Assembly: GCF_003268885.1 (NCBI RefSeq)
Contig: NZ_QLSX01000006.1
Location: 1-64,000, forward strand
Reading direction: 5' to 3'
DNA length: 64,000 bases
Source: Onishia taeanensis
Lineage (GTDB): Bacteria > Pseudomonadota > Gammaproteobacteria > Pseudomonadales > Halomonadaceae
The notes under the pieces were generated by a model. It ran no database searches. It had not been told where the DNA came from and saw only the letters and a program-made list of their open reading frames with translations. How positions within the stretch are numbered: the stretch's first letter is position 1; the number at the start of each line of letters is the position of its first letter. Below are positions 19,525-27,119 of this stretch, one piece after another. The translations under genes were made by a program, and so were the position numbers.

Positions 19525-20229
19525 ATGGAAGCAGGACAAGATACTGAGGTGCTGGCCTTCGATGTGTTCGGCACGGTGGTCGACTGGCATGGCTCCATCG
19601 CCCGCGAGGTCGATGCGCTGGGGCTGGGTGTCGATGGCGGCGAGTTTGCGCTGGCCTGGCGGGCAGGCTACAAGCCGGCGATGCAGCGGGTGCAGTCTGG
19701 CGAGCTTGGTTGGACGCGTCTGGATGACCTGCATCGTGGCATTCTCGATGAGCTGCTTGAGCGCTTCGCCATCACCTCACTTTCCGAAGCTGACAAGCGC
19801 CACCTCAACCGGGTATGGCACCGGCTCGATCCCTGGCCCGATGCGGTGGAAGGGCTTACGCGCCTCAAACGTCGCTTTACGCTCTGTACGCTCTCCAACG
19901 GCAACCTGGGCCTGCTCACCAACATGGCCAAGCGTGCCGGGCTTCCCTGGGACTGCATCTTATCTGCCGAGGTGTTCCGCCAGTACAAGCCGCATCCCGC
20001 TACCTATCTTGGCGTTGGCGAGGTGTTCGATGTGCCGCCTGCGGCGGTGATGATGGTGGCAGCCCATCAAGAGGATCTCGACAGTGCACGTCGCCAGGGG
20101 CTGCGGGCGGCCTACGTGGAGCGCCCACATGAGTTCGGGGTGGCAACCTCCAAGGATGCATCTGGTGCGCTCGATAACGACCTGCATACCACGTCGTTGA
20201 TCGACCTGGCGGAGCGGCTCGGCTGCTGA
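19525..20229 (+). CDS. HAD superfamily type II protein (haloacid dehalogenase-like)
   Basis: The 234-residue protein has the HAD fold of the L-2-haloacid dehalogenase group. Motif I is AFDVFGTVVDW with the nucleophilic Asp, motif II is TLSNGN, and the lysine of motif III is in FRQYKPHP. The last motif reads MMVAAHQEDLDSARRQGLRAAYVERP. True L-2-haloacid dehalogenases have Ser and Asn where this protein has Ala and His, so dehalogenase activity is doubtful and another small phosphatase or hydrolase role is possible. The ATG at 19525 follows AAAGGGGG; a GTG one codon earlier is an alternative. Confidence 0.82.
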   Translation: MEAGQDTEVLAFDVFGTVVDWHGSIAREVDALGLGVDGGEFALAWRAGYKPAMQRVQSGELGWTRLDDLHRGILDELLERFAITSLSEADKRHLNRVWHRLDPWPDAVEGLTRLKRRFTLCTLSNGNLGLLTNMAKRAGLPWDCILSAEVFRQYKPHPATYLGVGEVFDVPPAAVMMVAAHQEDLDSARRQGLRAAYVERPHEFGVATSKDASGALDNDLHTTSLIDLAERLGC

Positions 20230-20613
20230 ACCTGCGAGATAGTCGACTAATTTATTAGCAATGGCAGGATTATCGAGAAAAAACTTGTCGTCTTTTCGGC
20301 TATAGCTACTATGGGAACAGTGCTATAAATCAGCTGTTTTCTTTACCGCCAGTTCATTTTGGTGGTCTGGCATTGAAAATGAAGGATGCGAGGTCTGTCC
20401 TGCGCTCTAAGCAGGCGAGATCGTCGTGATCATGGTGTCGTGTGATTGGGGGTAATCACAGTAGTTATGATGGTTACAGCCTGCCCTAGTGGTCTTTTTA
20501 GGGGGTAGGGTATGCTGCAGTAGGGATTTTTAATGCTTTCACTGCCCGCCCCGGAGAATTCACGCGCGTGGTGCTGAATCCATGTAGATAAGGTCAGATA
20601 AGACGAGGGACGC
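20230..20613. other. intergenic region, nothing recognised
   Basis: This stretch of about 384 bases has mixed composition. A run near 20445-20510 contains TGATTGGGGGTAATCACAG, a near-palindrome. No gene, terminator or promoter was assigned. Confidence 0.3.
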
Positions 20614-20940
20614 ATGGAGCGTGTTTTGCTAGGGGCGGGGCCTCATGAAAGTTATATCATCATGTGCTCATGTGGTGCGATCGAGGTAACACGGGAGCCG
20701 CGTGAGTGGCGTCGGTTCACGCCTTACCACCATTCGGTGCGCTGTTATTGTGAAGAGTGCGGCGAAATCAATAGCATGGAGATTCTTGAGGAGAATTTCG
20801 ATGGATCAGGTGCCCAGGCAGTGCTTCAGGCTATGGATGCTGCATCCGGCTCGACAATGCCCCCTGCTGCGCTCGTCACTCGCGACAATGTGATCGTGGC
20901 ATTCCCTGGTGCTGGTCGCGATGCGGATATGCCCAAGTGA
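20614..20940 (+). CDS. small Cys-rich protein, possible zinc ribbon
   Basis: I do not recognise this 108-residue protein. It has two cysteine groups, C18-x-C20 and C44-x-C46-xx-C49, arranged like a small zinc-binding knuckle, in MCSCGAIEV and VRCYCEECGEI. The rest is hydrophilic, without signal peptide or membrane segment. GAGGGA precedes the ATG by a normal distance and the frame is clean, so it is probably expressed. It stands alone between a HAD gene and a long hairpin. Confidence 0.55.
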   Translation: MERVLLGAGPHESYIIMCSCGAIEVTREPREWRRFTPYHHSVRCYCEECGEINSMEILEENFDGSGAQAVLQAMDAASGSTMPPAALVTRDNVIVAFPGAGRDADMPK

Positions 20941-21018
20941 ATCATTTAGTCGAGACGAAGCTCGTCGCAGGTTGCGGGAAAGCTCGATTCTGACCTAGGT
21001 CACCTGGCGAAAACGAGA

Positions 21019-21065
21019 CAGACACAAGAAGGCCCGTGGCACTGCCACGGGCCTTCTTGTGTCTG
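21019..21065. terminator. long perfect hairpin, probable bidirectional terminator
   Basis: The 22-bp perfect arms 21019-21040 and 21044-21065 surround a 3-base loop, ACT. It lies 78 bases after the Cys-rich gene. No long T tract follows on either side. Confidence 0.65.
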
Positions 21066-21413
21066 TGACCTGTCGATATCGTCACCTTTGCGCCACGCCG
21101 AGCAGGCATTCGACTTGGTGTGGTGGGTTATCTTGTTAGCCTGAAAACTATATACTCGCTATTTTTAGCGTTGGGCGTACGTCCCCGCTCGCCCCACACG
21201 GGGAATGCGGTTCCACCCGGCCCCTTCGGTGTTTTTCTATCTCTGCGGCCTGCGCGATGCCGGCCGTTTTTCATCTGCTAACACCGCTAAAACCGCGTCA
21301 TGCGAGGCGCCGGGAAGTGCTTCCAGGGGTGCTAGAGCGCCCAGGTTGGGCCTGCCTAACGATGACAGCAGGCAGCTCGATCGCCATGAAGACGGCGATC
21401 ACGGCATTCGGCG

Positions 21414-21468
21414 CGTCATTTATCACGTCATTACTCACGTTATTGATTACTCATGTCATTGATTACCC
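21414..21468. repeat. degenerate direct repeats upstream of the MFS efflux gene
   Basis: Four related units occur in a row: CGTCATTTATCA, CGTCATTACTCA, CGTTATTGATTACTCA and TGTCATTGATTACCCA. They end about 70 bases before the MFS start and could be regulator sites or slippage products. Confidence 0.5.
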
Positions 21469-21540
21469 ACAGGGGGAGCGTCGCTTGTTCGAACAAGACA
21501 CTGACATTCGCGCGCCGTGGCGGTGCCATGGCGGGGCACC

Positions 21541-23094
21541 ATGAGCCAGGTAGACCTGCTGTTCGAGCGCTATGGTCCCCGCTACAAGCTGTGGGTGACC
21601 CTCACCGTGATGCTCGGTCTGGTGGCGCTGGGGATGTCGATTACCATCGTCAACGTGGCGATTCCCTACATCAAGGGCGCCTTCGGCATGAGCAACTCCC
21701 AGGTGCAGTGGCTCTCCACCGGTTTTCTGGCCTCGACCACGGTGTCGCTGTTGATCGCGCCCTGGTTGGTATCCGCGGTTGGTCAGCGCGCCACCTTCAT
21801 CGGTCTGCTGGTGGTGTTCATGGTTGCCTCGATACTGGGTGGCTTGGGGCAGGGCATGATGGCGCTGATCGGCGCCCGGGTCGTGCAGGGCGCGATGACA
21901 GGACTGATCCGGCCGGTGGCCATGCAGGCGCTGTTCGCCGCCTACCCGCCCCAGGAGCGGGGCATGGCCGTGGCGATGTACGGCATGTGCCTTGGGCTAC
22001 CGCTGACCCTGGCCACCGTCATCGGCGGCTGGCTGGTCGAGAGCTTCACCTGGCGCTATGTGTTTTTCATTACCCTGCCGATCTGTCTTGCGGCGGCGGT
22101 GATGGGGTATTTTTTCCTGCCGGCCCGCGAGCAAAAAGGCCCGCGCCCGCCCTTTGACTGGGCCGGCGTGGTGCTGCTATTCGCTGCGGTGTTCGCGCTG
22201 CTGACGGCGTTGTCCAATGGCCAGCGCTGGGGGTGGTACGACCCACGTATTCCCGCACTGGTGCTGCTCTCGCTGACCTGTGCCGGTGTCTTCGTGGTCT
22301 GGCAGAAGCGTACCGCTCACCCGCTGCTGGATCTGTCGATATTTGGCTATCGCATCTTCCTGGTCGGCACCCTGGCGATGTTTCTGTTCGGCGGGACCTT
22401 CTACGGCATCATGTACTTGCTGCCCCAGTTCGTGCAGTCGGTGCTGCACTACAGCCCGGTGAGCGCCGGTCAGATCTTCCTGCCCTCCACCGCGGTGCTG
22501 GGCATCCTGGTGCCGATGGTGGGCTGGCTCAGCGATCGCTACCCGCCGCACTGGATCACCTTGCCGGGGCTGGCCTGCACGGTATTTTCGGCCTGGCAGA
22601 TGGCGCAGATGGACTGGAACACCTCCTTCGCGTATCTGGCCACGGCGATGGCAGTGCTGTCGGTGGGCATGGCGTCCTTTCCGCCGCCGACCCTGTCGAA
22701 GGCGATCTCCGGCCTGCCACGACATCTCACCGGCTATGGCTCAGGGGCGATCAACTTTGCCATGCAGCTGGGCGGCGCCATGGGGACCGCGGGCCTGGTG
22801 ATTCTGCTCGACCGACGCTCCGCGCTGCATGGCCAGCAACTCAACGCTGGCGTTACCGCGGGCAACGACATGGCCCAGCAGCAGATGAGTCAGCTCGTTG
22901 AACTGGTGGGTCGCCTGGGCGTGCCCGCCAACCACCAGCAGGCCATGGCCGGCTATTTGACGGGCCGGGTCGAGGCGATCTGGGCCTCAATCCTCGCCTA
23001 TCAGGACGGCTTCTGGCTGCTGGTCGCCAGTCTGCTGGTGGTCGCGATTCCCTCGATCCTGCTGAGCCGCTGGCAGCGCGCGCCCTACACTTGA
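21541..23094 (+). CDS. DHA2-family MFS multidrug efflux permease (EmrB-like)
   Basis: The 517-residue integral membrane protein belongs to the 14-helix DHA2 group of proton-coupled drug exporters. Early blocks TIVNVAIPYIKGAFG and QWLSTGFLASTTVSLL, and the motif C-like region GMCLGLPLTLATVIGGWLVESFTWRYVFFI, are typical. The start MSQVDLL at 21541 is chosen; an in-frame ATG eight codons upstream has no better signal. It is followed 112 bases later by a HlyD/EmrA-type adaptor on the same strand. Together they probably form an EmrAB-like pump that uses an outer-membrane channel encoded elsewhere. Confidence 0.9.
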   Translation: MSQVDLLFERYGPRYKLWVTLTVMLGLVALGMSITIVNVAIPYIKGAFGMSNSQVQWLSTGFLASTTVSLLIAPWLVSAVGQRATFIGLLVVFMVASILGGLGQGMMALIGARVVQGAMTGLIRPVAMQALFAAYPPQERGMAVAMYGMCLGLPLTLATVIGGWLVESFTWRYVFFITLPICLAAAVMGYFFLPAREQKGPRPPFDWAGVVLLFAAVFALLTALSNGQRWGWYDPRIPALVLLSLTCAGVFVVWQKRTAHPLLDLSIFGYRIFLVGTLAMFLFGGTFYGIMYLLPQFVQSVLHYSPVSAGQIFLPSTAVLGILVPMVGWLSDRYPPHWITLPGLACTVFSAWQMAQMDWNTSFAYLATAMAVLSVGMASFPPPTLSKAISGLPRHLTGYGSGAINFAMQLGGAMGTAGLVILLDRRSALHGQQLNAGVTAGNDMAQQQMSQLVELVGRLGVPANHQQAMAGYLTGRVEAIWASILAYQDGFWLLVASLLVVAIPSILLSRWQRAPYT

Positions 23095-23206
23095 GCCTTT
23101 TGACCTGGCCGCTTGAAGGACTGTTGAAGTGCTGACTCAAGGACTCATTCAAGGACTCAGCCAAGTCCTCATCCAATGATTTTTTCAATTACCTTTTCAA
23201 GGACTT

Positions 23207-24370
23207 ATGCCCATGACGTCGTCGACTTCCACGCCTCGCCGCCTCACCGGCAGGGCCACGTTCAAGCTGGCCGCGCTGGCAGTCGTGGTCGCGCTCTGCC
23301 TGGCCTGGGGTGGCATGGCGATCCTGCATCGCCTCAGCCATGTCAGCGTTCAGGATGCTCGGGTGATGGCCAATCAGGTCACCGTCAGCAGCCGACTGTC
23401 GGGCTGGGTGACCGATTTCAGCATTATTGAAGGTGACCGCCTCGAGCGGGGCGATGCGGTGGCCAAGCTCTACAGCGAACCCGATGAACAGAAGCTTGCC
23501 ACCCTGCAGGCCAGCGTCGACGCCATGCAGGCACGACTGGATCACCAGGAAGCGCGGCTGGCGCTGGCCAACCGGCAGTTTCAGGGCGGCCTGAACATCG
23601 CCAACCAGCAGCTCGAGGCCAGCAAGGCGGCCGAGCAAGCCGCTCAGGCGCGACTGGAGCAGGCCCGAAGCGACTACACGCGCTCGGACGAACTGCTCAA
23701 GCAGCATTCGGTGTCGCAGCAGCAGCGTGATCGCGACTACTACACCCTTGAGGCTGCCCAGGCGGAAGCCCACCAGGCCAGCCAGGAAGTCGCGGTCAAT
23801 CAGGCCCAGGCCGACAATGCCCACCTTGGCTTTCTCAATGGCGTGCAGGCGCCGCTGCCCAACCCCGAAGTGCTGCGTTTCCAGCGCCAGGTGGCACGAA
23901 AGGAGCTGGCGCAGGCCAAGGCCAAGCTGAACCAGGAAACGCTGCGGATCGCCGATCTGCAGGTGCCCAGCCCGATCGCCGGTGTGGTCAACAAGACGCT
24001 CATCGATCAGGGCGAGTATGTCGGCGCCGGCCAGCCGATCCTGATGATGCATGATCCGGATAAGCTGTGGGTGGAAGCCCGAATCAAGGAGACCGACATC
24101 AGCGAGCTGCGCATCGACCAGCCGGTCGCGATTGCGGTAGATGCCTTCCCGGACGAGACGTTCTCGGGCCATATCACCAACATCGGGCGCGCGGCCACCA
24201 GCCAGTTCGCCCTGCTGCCGGACCCCAACCCCTCGGGCAATTTCACCAAGATCACTCAGCGCTTGCCGGTGCGTATTGCCTTCGACGAGGGGCCCACCGA
24301 CCTGATCGGGCCAGGCATGATGGTGAACGTAGATATCGACGTGAGCGGCGCCGGCCCGCGTCACGGCTGA
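23207..24370 (+). CDS. HlyD/EmrA-type membrane fusion protein
   Basis: The 387-residue periplasmic adaptor has one N-terminal membrane helix (about residues 20-40). It continues with a biotinyl-lipoyl half (QVTVSSRLSGWVTDFSIIEGDRLERGDAVAKL), a long coiled-coil hairpin (about 85-230) rich in Gln, Ala and Glu, the second lipoyl half (VPSPIAGVVNKTLIDQGEYVGAGQPIL) and a beta-barrel domain. This is the EmrA order. It partners the DHA2 permease immediately upstream. AAGGA precedes the start; a second ATG two codons in is equally possible. Confidence 0.9.
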   Translation: MPMTSSTSTPRRLTGRATFKLAALAVVVALCLAWGGMAILHRLSHVSVQDARVMANQVTVSSRLSGWVTDFSIIEGDRLERGDAVAKLYSEPDEQKLATLQASVDAMQARLDHQEARLALANRQFQGGLNIANQQLEASKAAEQAAQARLEQARSDYTRSDELLKQHSVSQQQRDRDYYTLEAAQAEAHQASQEVAVNQAQADNAHLGFLNGVQAPLPNPEVLRFQRQVARKELAQAKAKLNQETLRIADLQVPSPIAGVVNKTLIDQGEYVGAGQPILMMHDPDKLWVEARIKETDISELRIDQPVAIAVDAFPDETFSGHITNIGRAATSQFALLPDPNPSGNFTKITQRLPVRIAFDEGPTDLIGPGMMVNVDIDVSGAGPRHG

Positions 24371-24404
24371 GCGGGGCCTTCAGCGGCCCGGGTTTGATGG
24401 GTGA

Positions 24405-24550
24405 GAGTGAGTCATGAGTCTGAGTCATGAGTGTGAGACGCGAGCTTGAGACGAGCGCTTGATACGGGCGCCATGCGAGTGCCGTAGAGAGATGGCTTCA
24501 TCGAAACGCTTCACCTAGACGCTTTACCACCTGGACGCTTCACCAACACA
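24405..24550. repeat. short degenerate direct repeats after the hlyD-like gene
   Basis: Copies of GAGTCATGAGT occur near 24409-24431. Further on there are three variants of GACGCTTCACC spaced about 16 bases apart (about 24508-24548). They lie between the adaptor stop and a terminator and encode nothing recognisable. Confidence 0.45.
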
Positions 24551-24552
24551 CA

Positions 24553-24579
24553 AAGGCCCGCAGCCATGCTGCGGGCCTT
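24553..24579. terminator. terminator between convergent hlyD-like and iron SBP genes
   Basis: A 12-bp stem, AAGGCCCGCAGC/GCTGCGGGCCTT, closes on a tight loop and is followed by CTTGC. It lies between genes that end towards each other and may serve both. Confidence 0.65.
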
Positions 24580-24661
24580 CTTGCGACTATGGTCTGTCCG
24601 CATTGGTATCGATAGCGGTACCTGTCAGCCGAATGATGGCGTCAGGTCAACCGGCCGGGGC

Positions 24662-25690
24662 TTAGCGCCAGCCGACGCGGTCGAAGATCCGCACCGCCTT
24701 GGGGTTGTTCTCGCCCAGCACGCTGACGTTCAGGTCATCCCGCTTGAAGTCGCCCCAGGAGGCCAGTACCTCGTCGATCTCGACGCCGTCGACCACCGGG
24801 AACTCGTGGTTACCCTTGGAGAACATCTCCTGGGCTTGGTCGGAGGCCAGGAATTCCAGGAATCGCTGGGCATTTTCCGGGTGCGGAGCGCCCTTGATCA
24901 TGCCGGCACCGCCGACGTTGATATGCGCGCCGCGGCCTTCCTGATTGGGGAACAGAATGTTGATCGACTCGGCGGCCTCGCGCTCGGCGTCGTTGTCGGA
25001 CTCGAGCATGCGCACGTAGTAATAGTGGTTGGCCACGGCCACGTCACACTCGCCGCTGGCTACGCCCAGCAGCTGGTCGGTGTCGCCGCCTTCCGGGTCG
25101 CGGGCCATGTTGTCGACCACGCCCTGTGCCCATTCCTCGGCGCCGTCCTCACCGTGGTGAGCGATCATCGAGGCCAGCAGCGACTGGTTGTAGATGTTGT
25201 TCGAGGAGCGCATGCACACTCGCCCCTCGAGTTTCGGGTCGGCGAGGTCTTCATAGGTCGAGATGTCGCTTGGGTCGATGGCGTCCGGGTTGTAGAAGAT
25301 GGCGCGCACGCGCTGGCTGAAGCCGAACCACTTGCCTTCGGGGTGGTGCATGGAGGCGGGCAGGCGCTCGTCGAGCACCTCGGAGTCGACCGGGGCGAAG
25401 ATGTCTTCCTTTTCGGCGCGCCACAGGCGGCCGGCGTCTACGGTCATCATGATGTCGGCGGGGCCGGCCTCGCTCTCCAGCAGGATGCGCTGAATCAGCT
25501 GGTCGGAGTTGCCCTCGAGCACGTTGACGTCGATGCCGGTCTTCTCGGTGAAGGCGTCATAGAGCGCCTGATCCGAGTCATAATGACGCGCCGAATAGAT
25601 GTTCACGGACTCTGCCAGGGCCTGGCTGGCGAAGGCGGAACCGGCCACCAGGGCGGCAAGGGGCAGAACGTGACGGCGTTGCAGGGGCAT
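24662..25690 (-). CDS. ferric iron ABC transporter substrate-binding protein (FbpA/FutA-like)
   Basis: This 342-residue periplasmic protein captures Fe(III). A signal peptide ends at about residue 26 (QALA|ESVNIYSARHY). NIYSARHYDSDQALYDAF and the tyrosine cluster VANHYYYVRM are typical of FutA/FbpA binding proteins, where tyrosines coordinate the ferric ion. Its ATPase lies divergent just upstream and a permease lies beyond that. A Fur-like site overlaps the probable promoter. GAGGT precedes the ATG. The family and iron role are clear; selectivity is inferred. Confidence 0.9.
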   Translation of the reverse strand: MPLQRRHVLPLAALVAGSAFASQALAESVNIYSARHYDSDQALYDAFTEKTGIDVNVLEGNSDQLIQRILLESEAGPADIMMTVDAGRLWRAEKEDIFAPVDSEVLDERLPASMHHPEGKWFGFSQRVRAIFYNPDAIDPSDISTYEDLADPKLEGRVCMRSSNNIYNQSLLASMIAHHGEDGAEEWAQGVVDNMARDPEGGDTDQLLGVASGECDVAVANHYYYVRMLESDNDAEREAAESINILFPNQEGRGAHINVGGAGMIKGAPHPENAQRFLEFLASDQAQEMFSKGNHEFPVVDGVEIDEVLASWGDFKRDDLNVSVLGENNPKAVRIFDRVGWR

Positions 25691-25724
25691 CGGACACCTC
25701 GTGGATAGCGAGAACCTGAAATAG

Positions 25725-25743
25725 AATGATAATGCGTTGCATT
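25725..25743. promoter_or_regulatory. candidate Fur box between the divergent iron genes
   Basis: AATGATAATGCGTTGCATT resembles the Fur consensus GATAATGATAATCATTATC and contains the inverted repeat AATGC-GTT-GCATT. It lies 35 bases upstream of the binding-protein start in a promoter position, and 234 bases from the ATPase start. Confidence 0.55.
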
Positions 25744-25976
25744 AACCTGCTGCCATTGAAGCGCTTGGGGGAAGCTTCGTCAACTGACATTGCAGCCGTC
25801 TTGCGCCGTCCTTGATCGCGATCCGGGAAAACACGACGCGCGACTGACCCAGATCATGGGGCGATGGCGTGCGTAGGGGCCCACAAACCGAGTAAACTGG
25901 AATGCACTTAGGACGCATTCCCGCTTTCACGCTGCGGCGCAGGCCGTAGACGTACGAGATGAGACGACGAGCTTCC

Positions 25977-27119
25977 ATGACCTCCCAAGCGATCCCGACT
26001 GACGTTGACCGCCAGGTTTCCCACGAGGCCCCCGTCCTCGCCATGCACCACATCCGCCATGCCTACGGCAAGCACCAGGCGGTTGAGGATGTCAGCCTCT
26101 ACGTCGAGCAGGGCGAAGTCGTCTGCCTGCTGGGCCCCTCGGGCTGTGGTAAGACCACGCTGCTGCGCATTGTCGCCGGCCTCGAGACCGTGCAGGAAGG
26201 GGGCGTCGATCTGGGCGGCCGCCCCATTGGCCGGCCCGGCAAGGCCCATGTGCCCCCTGAGAAGCGCAATGTGGGGCTGGCCTTCCAGGACTCGGCGCTG
26301 TTCCCGCACCTCTCCGTGCTCGACAACGTCGCCTTTGGCCTCGAGTCGCTGCCCGGCAAGCAGCGCCGGGCGCGGGCCATGGAGCTTCTCGAGCAATTAG
26401 GCATGGAAGGCTATGCCAAGAGCTACCCGCACACCCTGTCCGGTGGCCAGCAGCAGCGTGTGGCCCTGGCCCGTGCACTGGCGCCGGCGCCGTCACTGAT
26501 GCTGCTCGATGAACCCTTCTCGAGTCTGGATGCGCGGCTTCGTGATCGCATCCGCGACGATACCCTGCACGTGCTGAAGCGGGTCGGCGCAGGCGCCCTG
26601 CTGGTCACCCACGACCCGGAAGAGGCGATGTTCATGGCCGATCGCATCGCGCTGATGCGCGATGGGCGCATCGTGCAGATGGGCACGCCGCTGGAGCTCT
26701 ACTGCGCGCCGCGGGACCCCTTCGTGGTGACCTTCTTCGGTGAGGTCAACGAGATGGCCGGTGAGGTGCAAAGTGGCCGGGTGACGACCCCGGTCGGCGA
26801 AGTGCCGGTGGACGATATGGCCGACGGCAGTCAGGTGCGGGTGCTGATCCGCCCAGAAGCGCTCAAGATCGTGACCCTCGACGAGCCGCCGGCGACCTCC
26901 CACAGCCATGAGGGCCACAGCCATGTAGTGATGGCCAAGCTACTGGGGCGCTCAAGCCTTCTACATATCTGCGCCCACGGCGCGGATGGTTGGGAAGCCC
27001 ACCTCCACGCCCGGGTGCCGGGCGTGTTCCTGCCCGAAGAGGGTCAGCCGGTGCTCATCCAGCTCGACCCGTCACAGGTCTTTGTCTTTCCCGCCGATGG
27101 CACCGCTGCCGGGGCGTGA
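25977..27119 (+). CDS. ferric iron ABC transporter ATP-binding protein (FbpC-like)
   Basis: This 380-residue cytoplasmic ATPase powers iron import. Visible motifs are Walker A GPSGCGKTT, the Q-loop around LAFQDSALFPH, signature LSGGQQQRVALARAL, Walker B LMLLDEPFSSLD and the switch His in LLVTHDPEEA. The C-terminal domain is TOBE-like and contains a His-rich patch (SHSHEGHSHVV). The last 48 bases overlap, tail to tail, the 3' end of the permease gene on the other strand. The start at 25977 is chosen by similarity; no strong ribosome-binding site is seen. Confidence 0.9.
   Translation: MTSQAIPTDVDRQVSHEAPVLAMHHIRHAYGKHQAVEDVSLYVEQGEVVCLLGPSGCGKTTLLRIVAGLETVQEGGVDLGGRPIGRPGKAHVPPEKRNVGLAFQDSALFPHLSVLDNVAFGLESLPGKQRRARAMELLEQLGMEGYAKSYPHTLSGGQQQRVALARALAPAPSLMLLDEPFSSLDARLRDRIRDDTLHVLKRVGAGALLVTHDPEEAMFMADRIALMRDGRIVQMGTPLELYCAPRDPFVVTFFGEVNEMAGEVQSGRVTTPVGEVPVDDMADGSQVRVLIRPEALKIVTLDEPPATSHSHEGHSHVVMAKLLGRSSLLHICAHGADGWEAHLHARVPGVFLPEEGQPVLIQLDPSQVFVFPADGTAAGA

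Larger units (their letters stand above)
20941..21540. other. 600-base intergenic region upstream of the MFS gene
   Basis: It contains a strong hairpin (21019-21065) and degenerate direct repeats (21414-21468), listed separately. Between them are weaker foldable segments, for example CGCTATTTTTAGCG near 21156 and CGGCC...GGCCG followed by TTTTT near 21246-21271. These could mark an untranslated leader or small RNA. No supported coding frame was seen. Confidence 0.35.
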
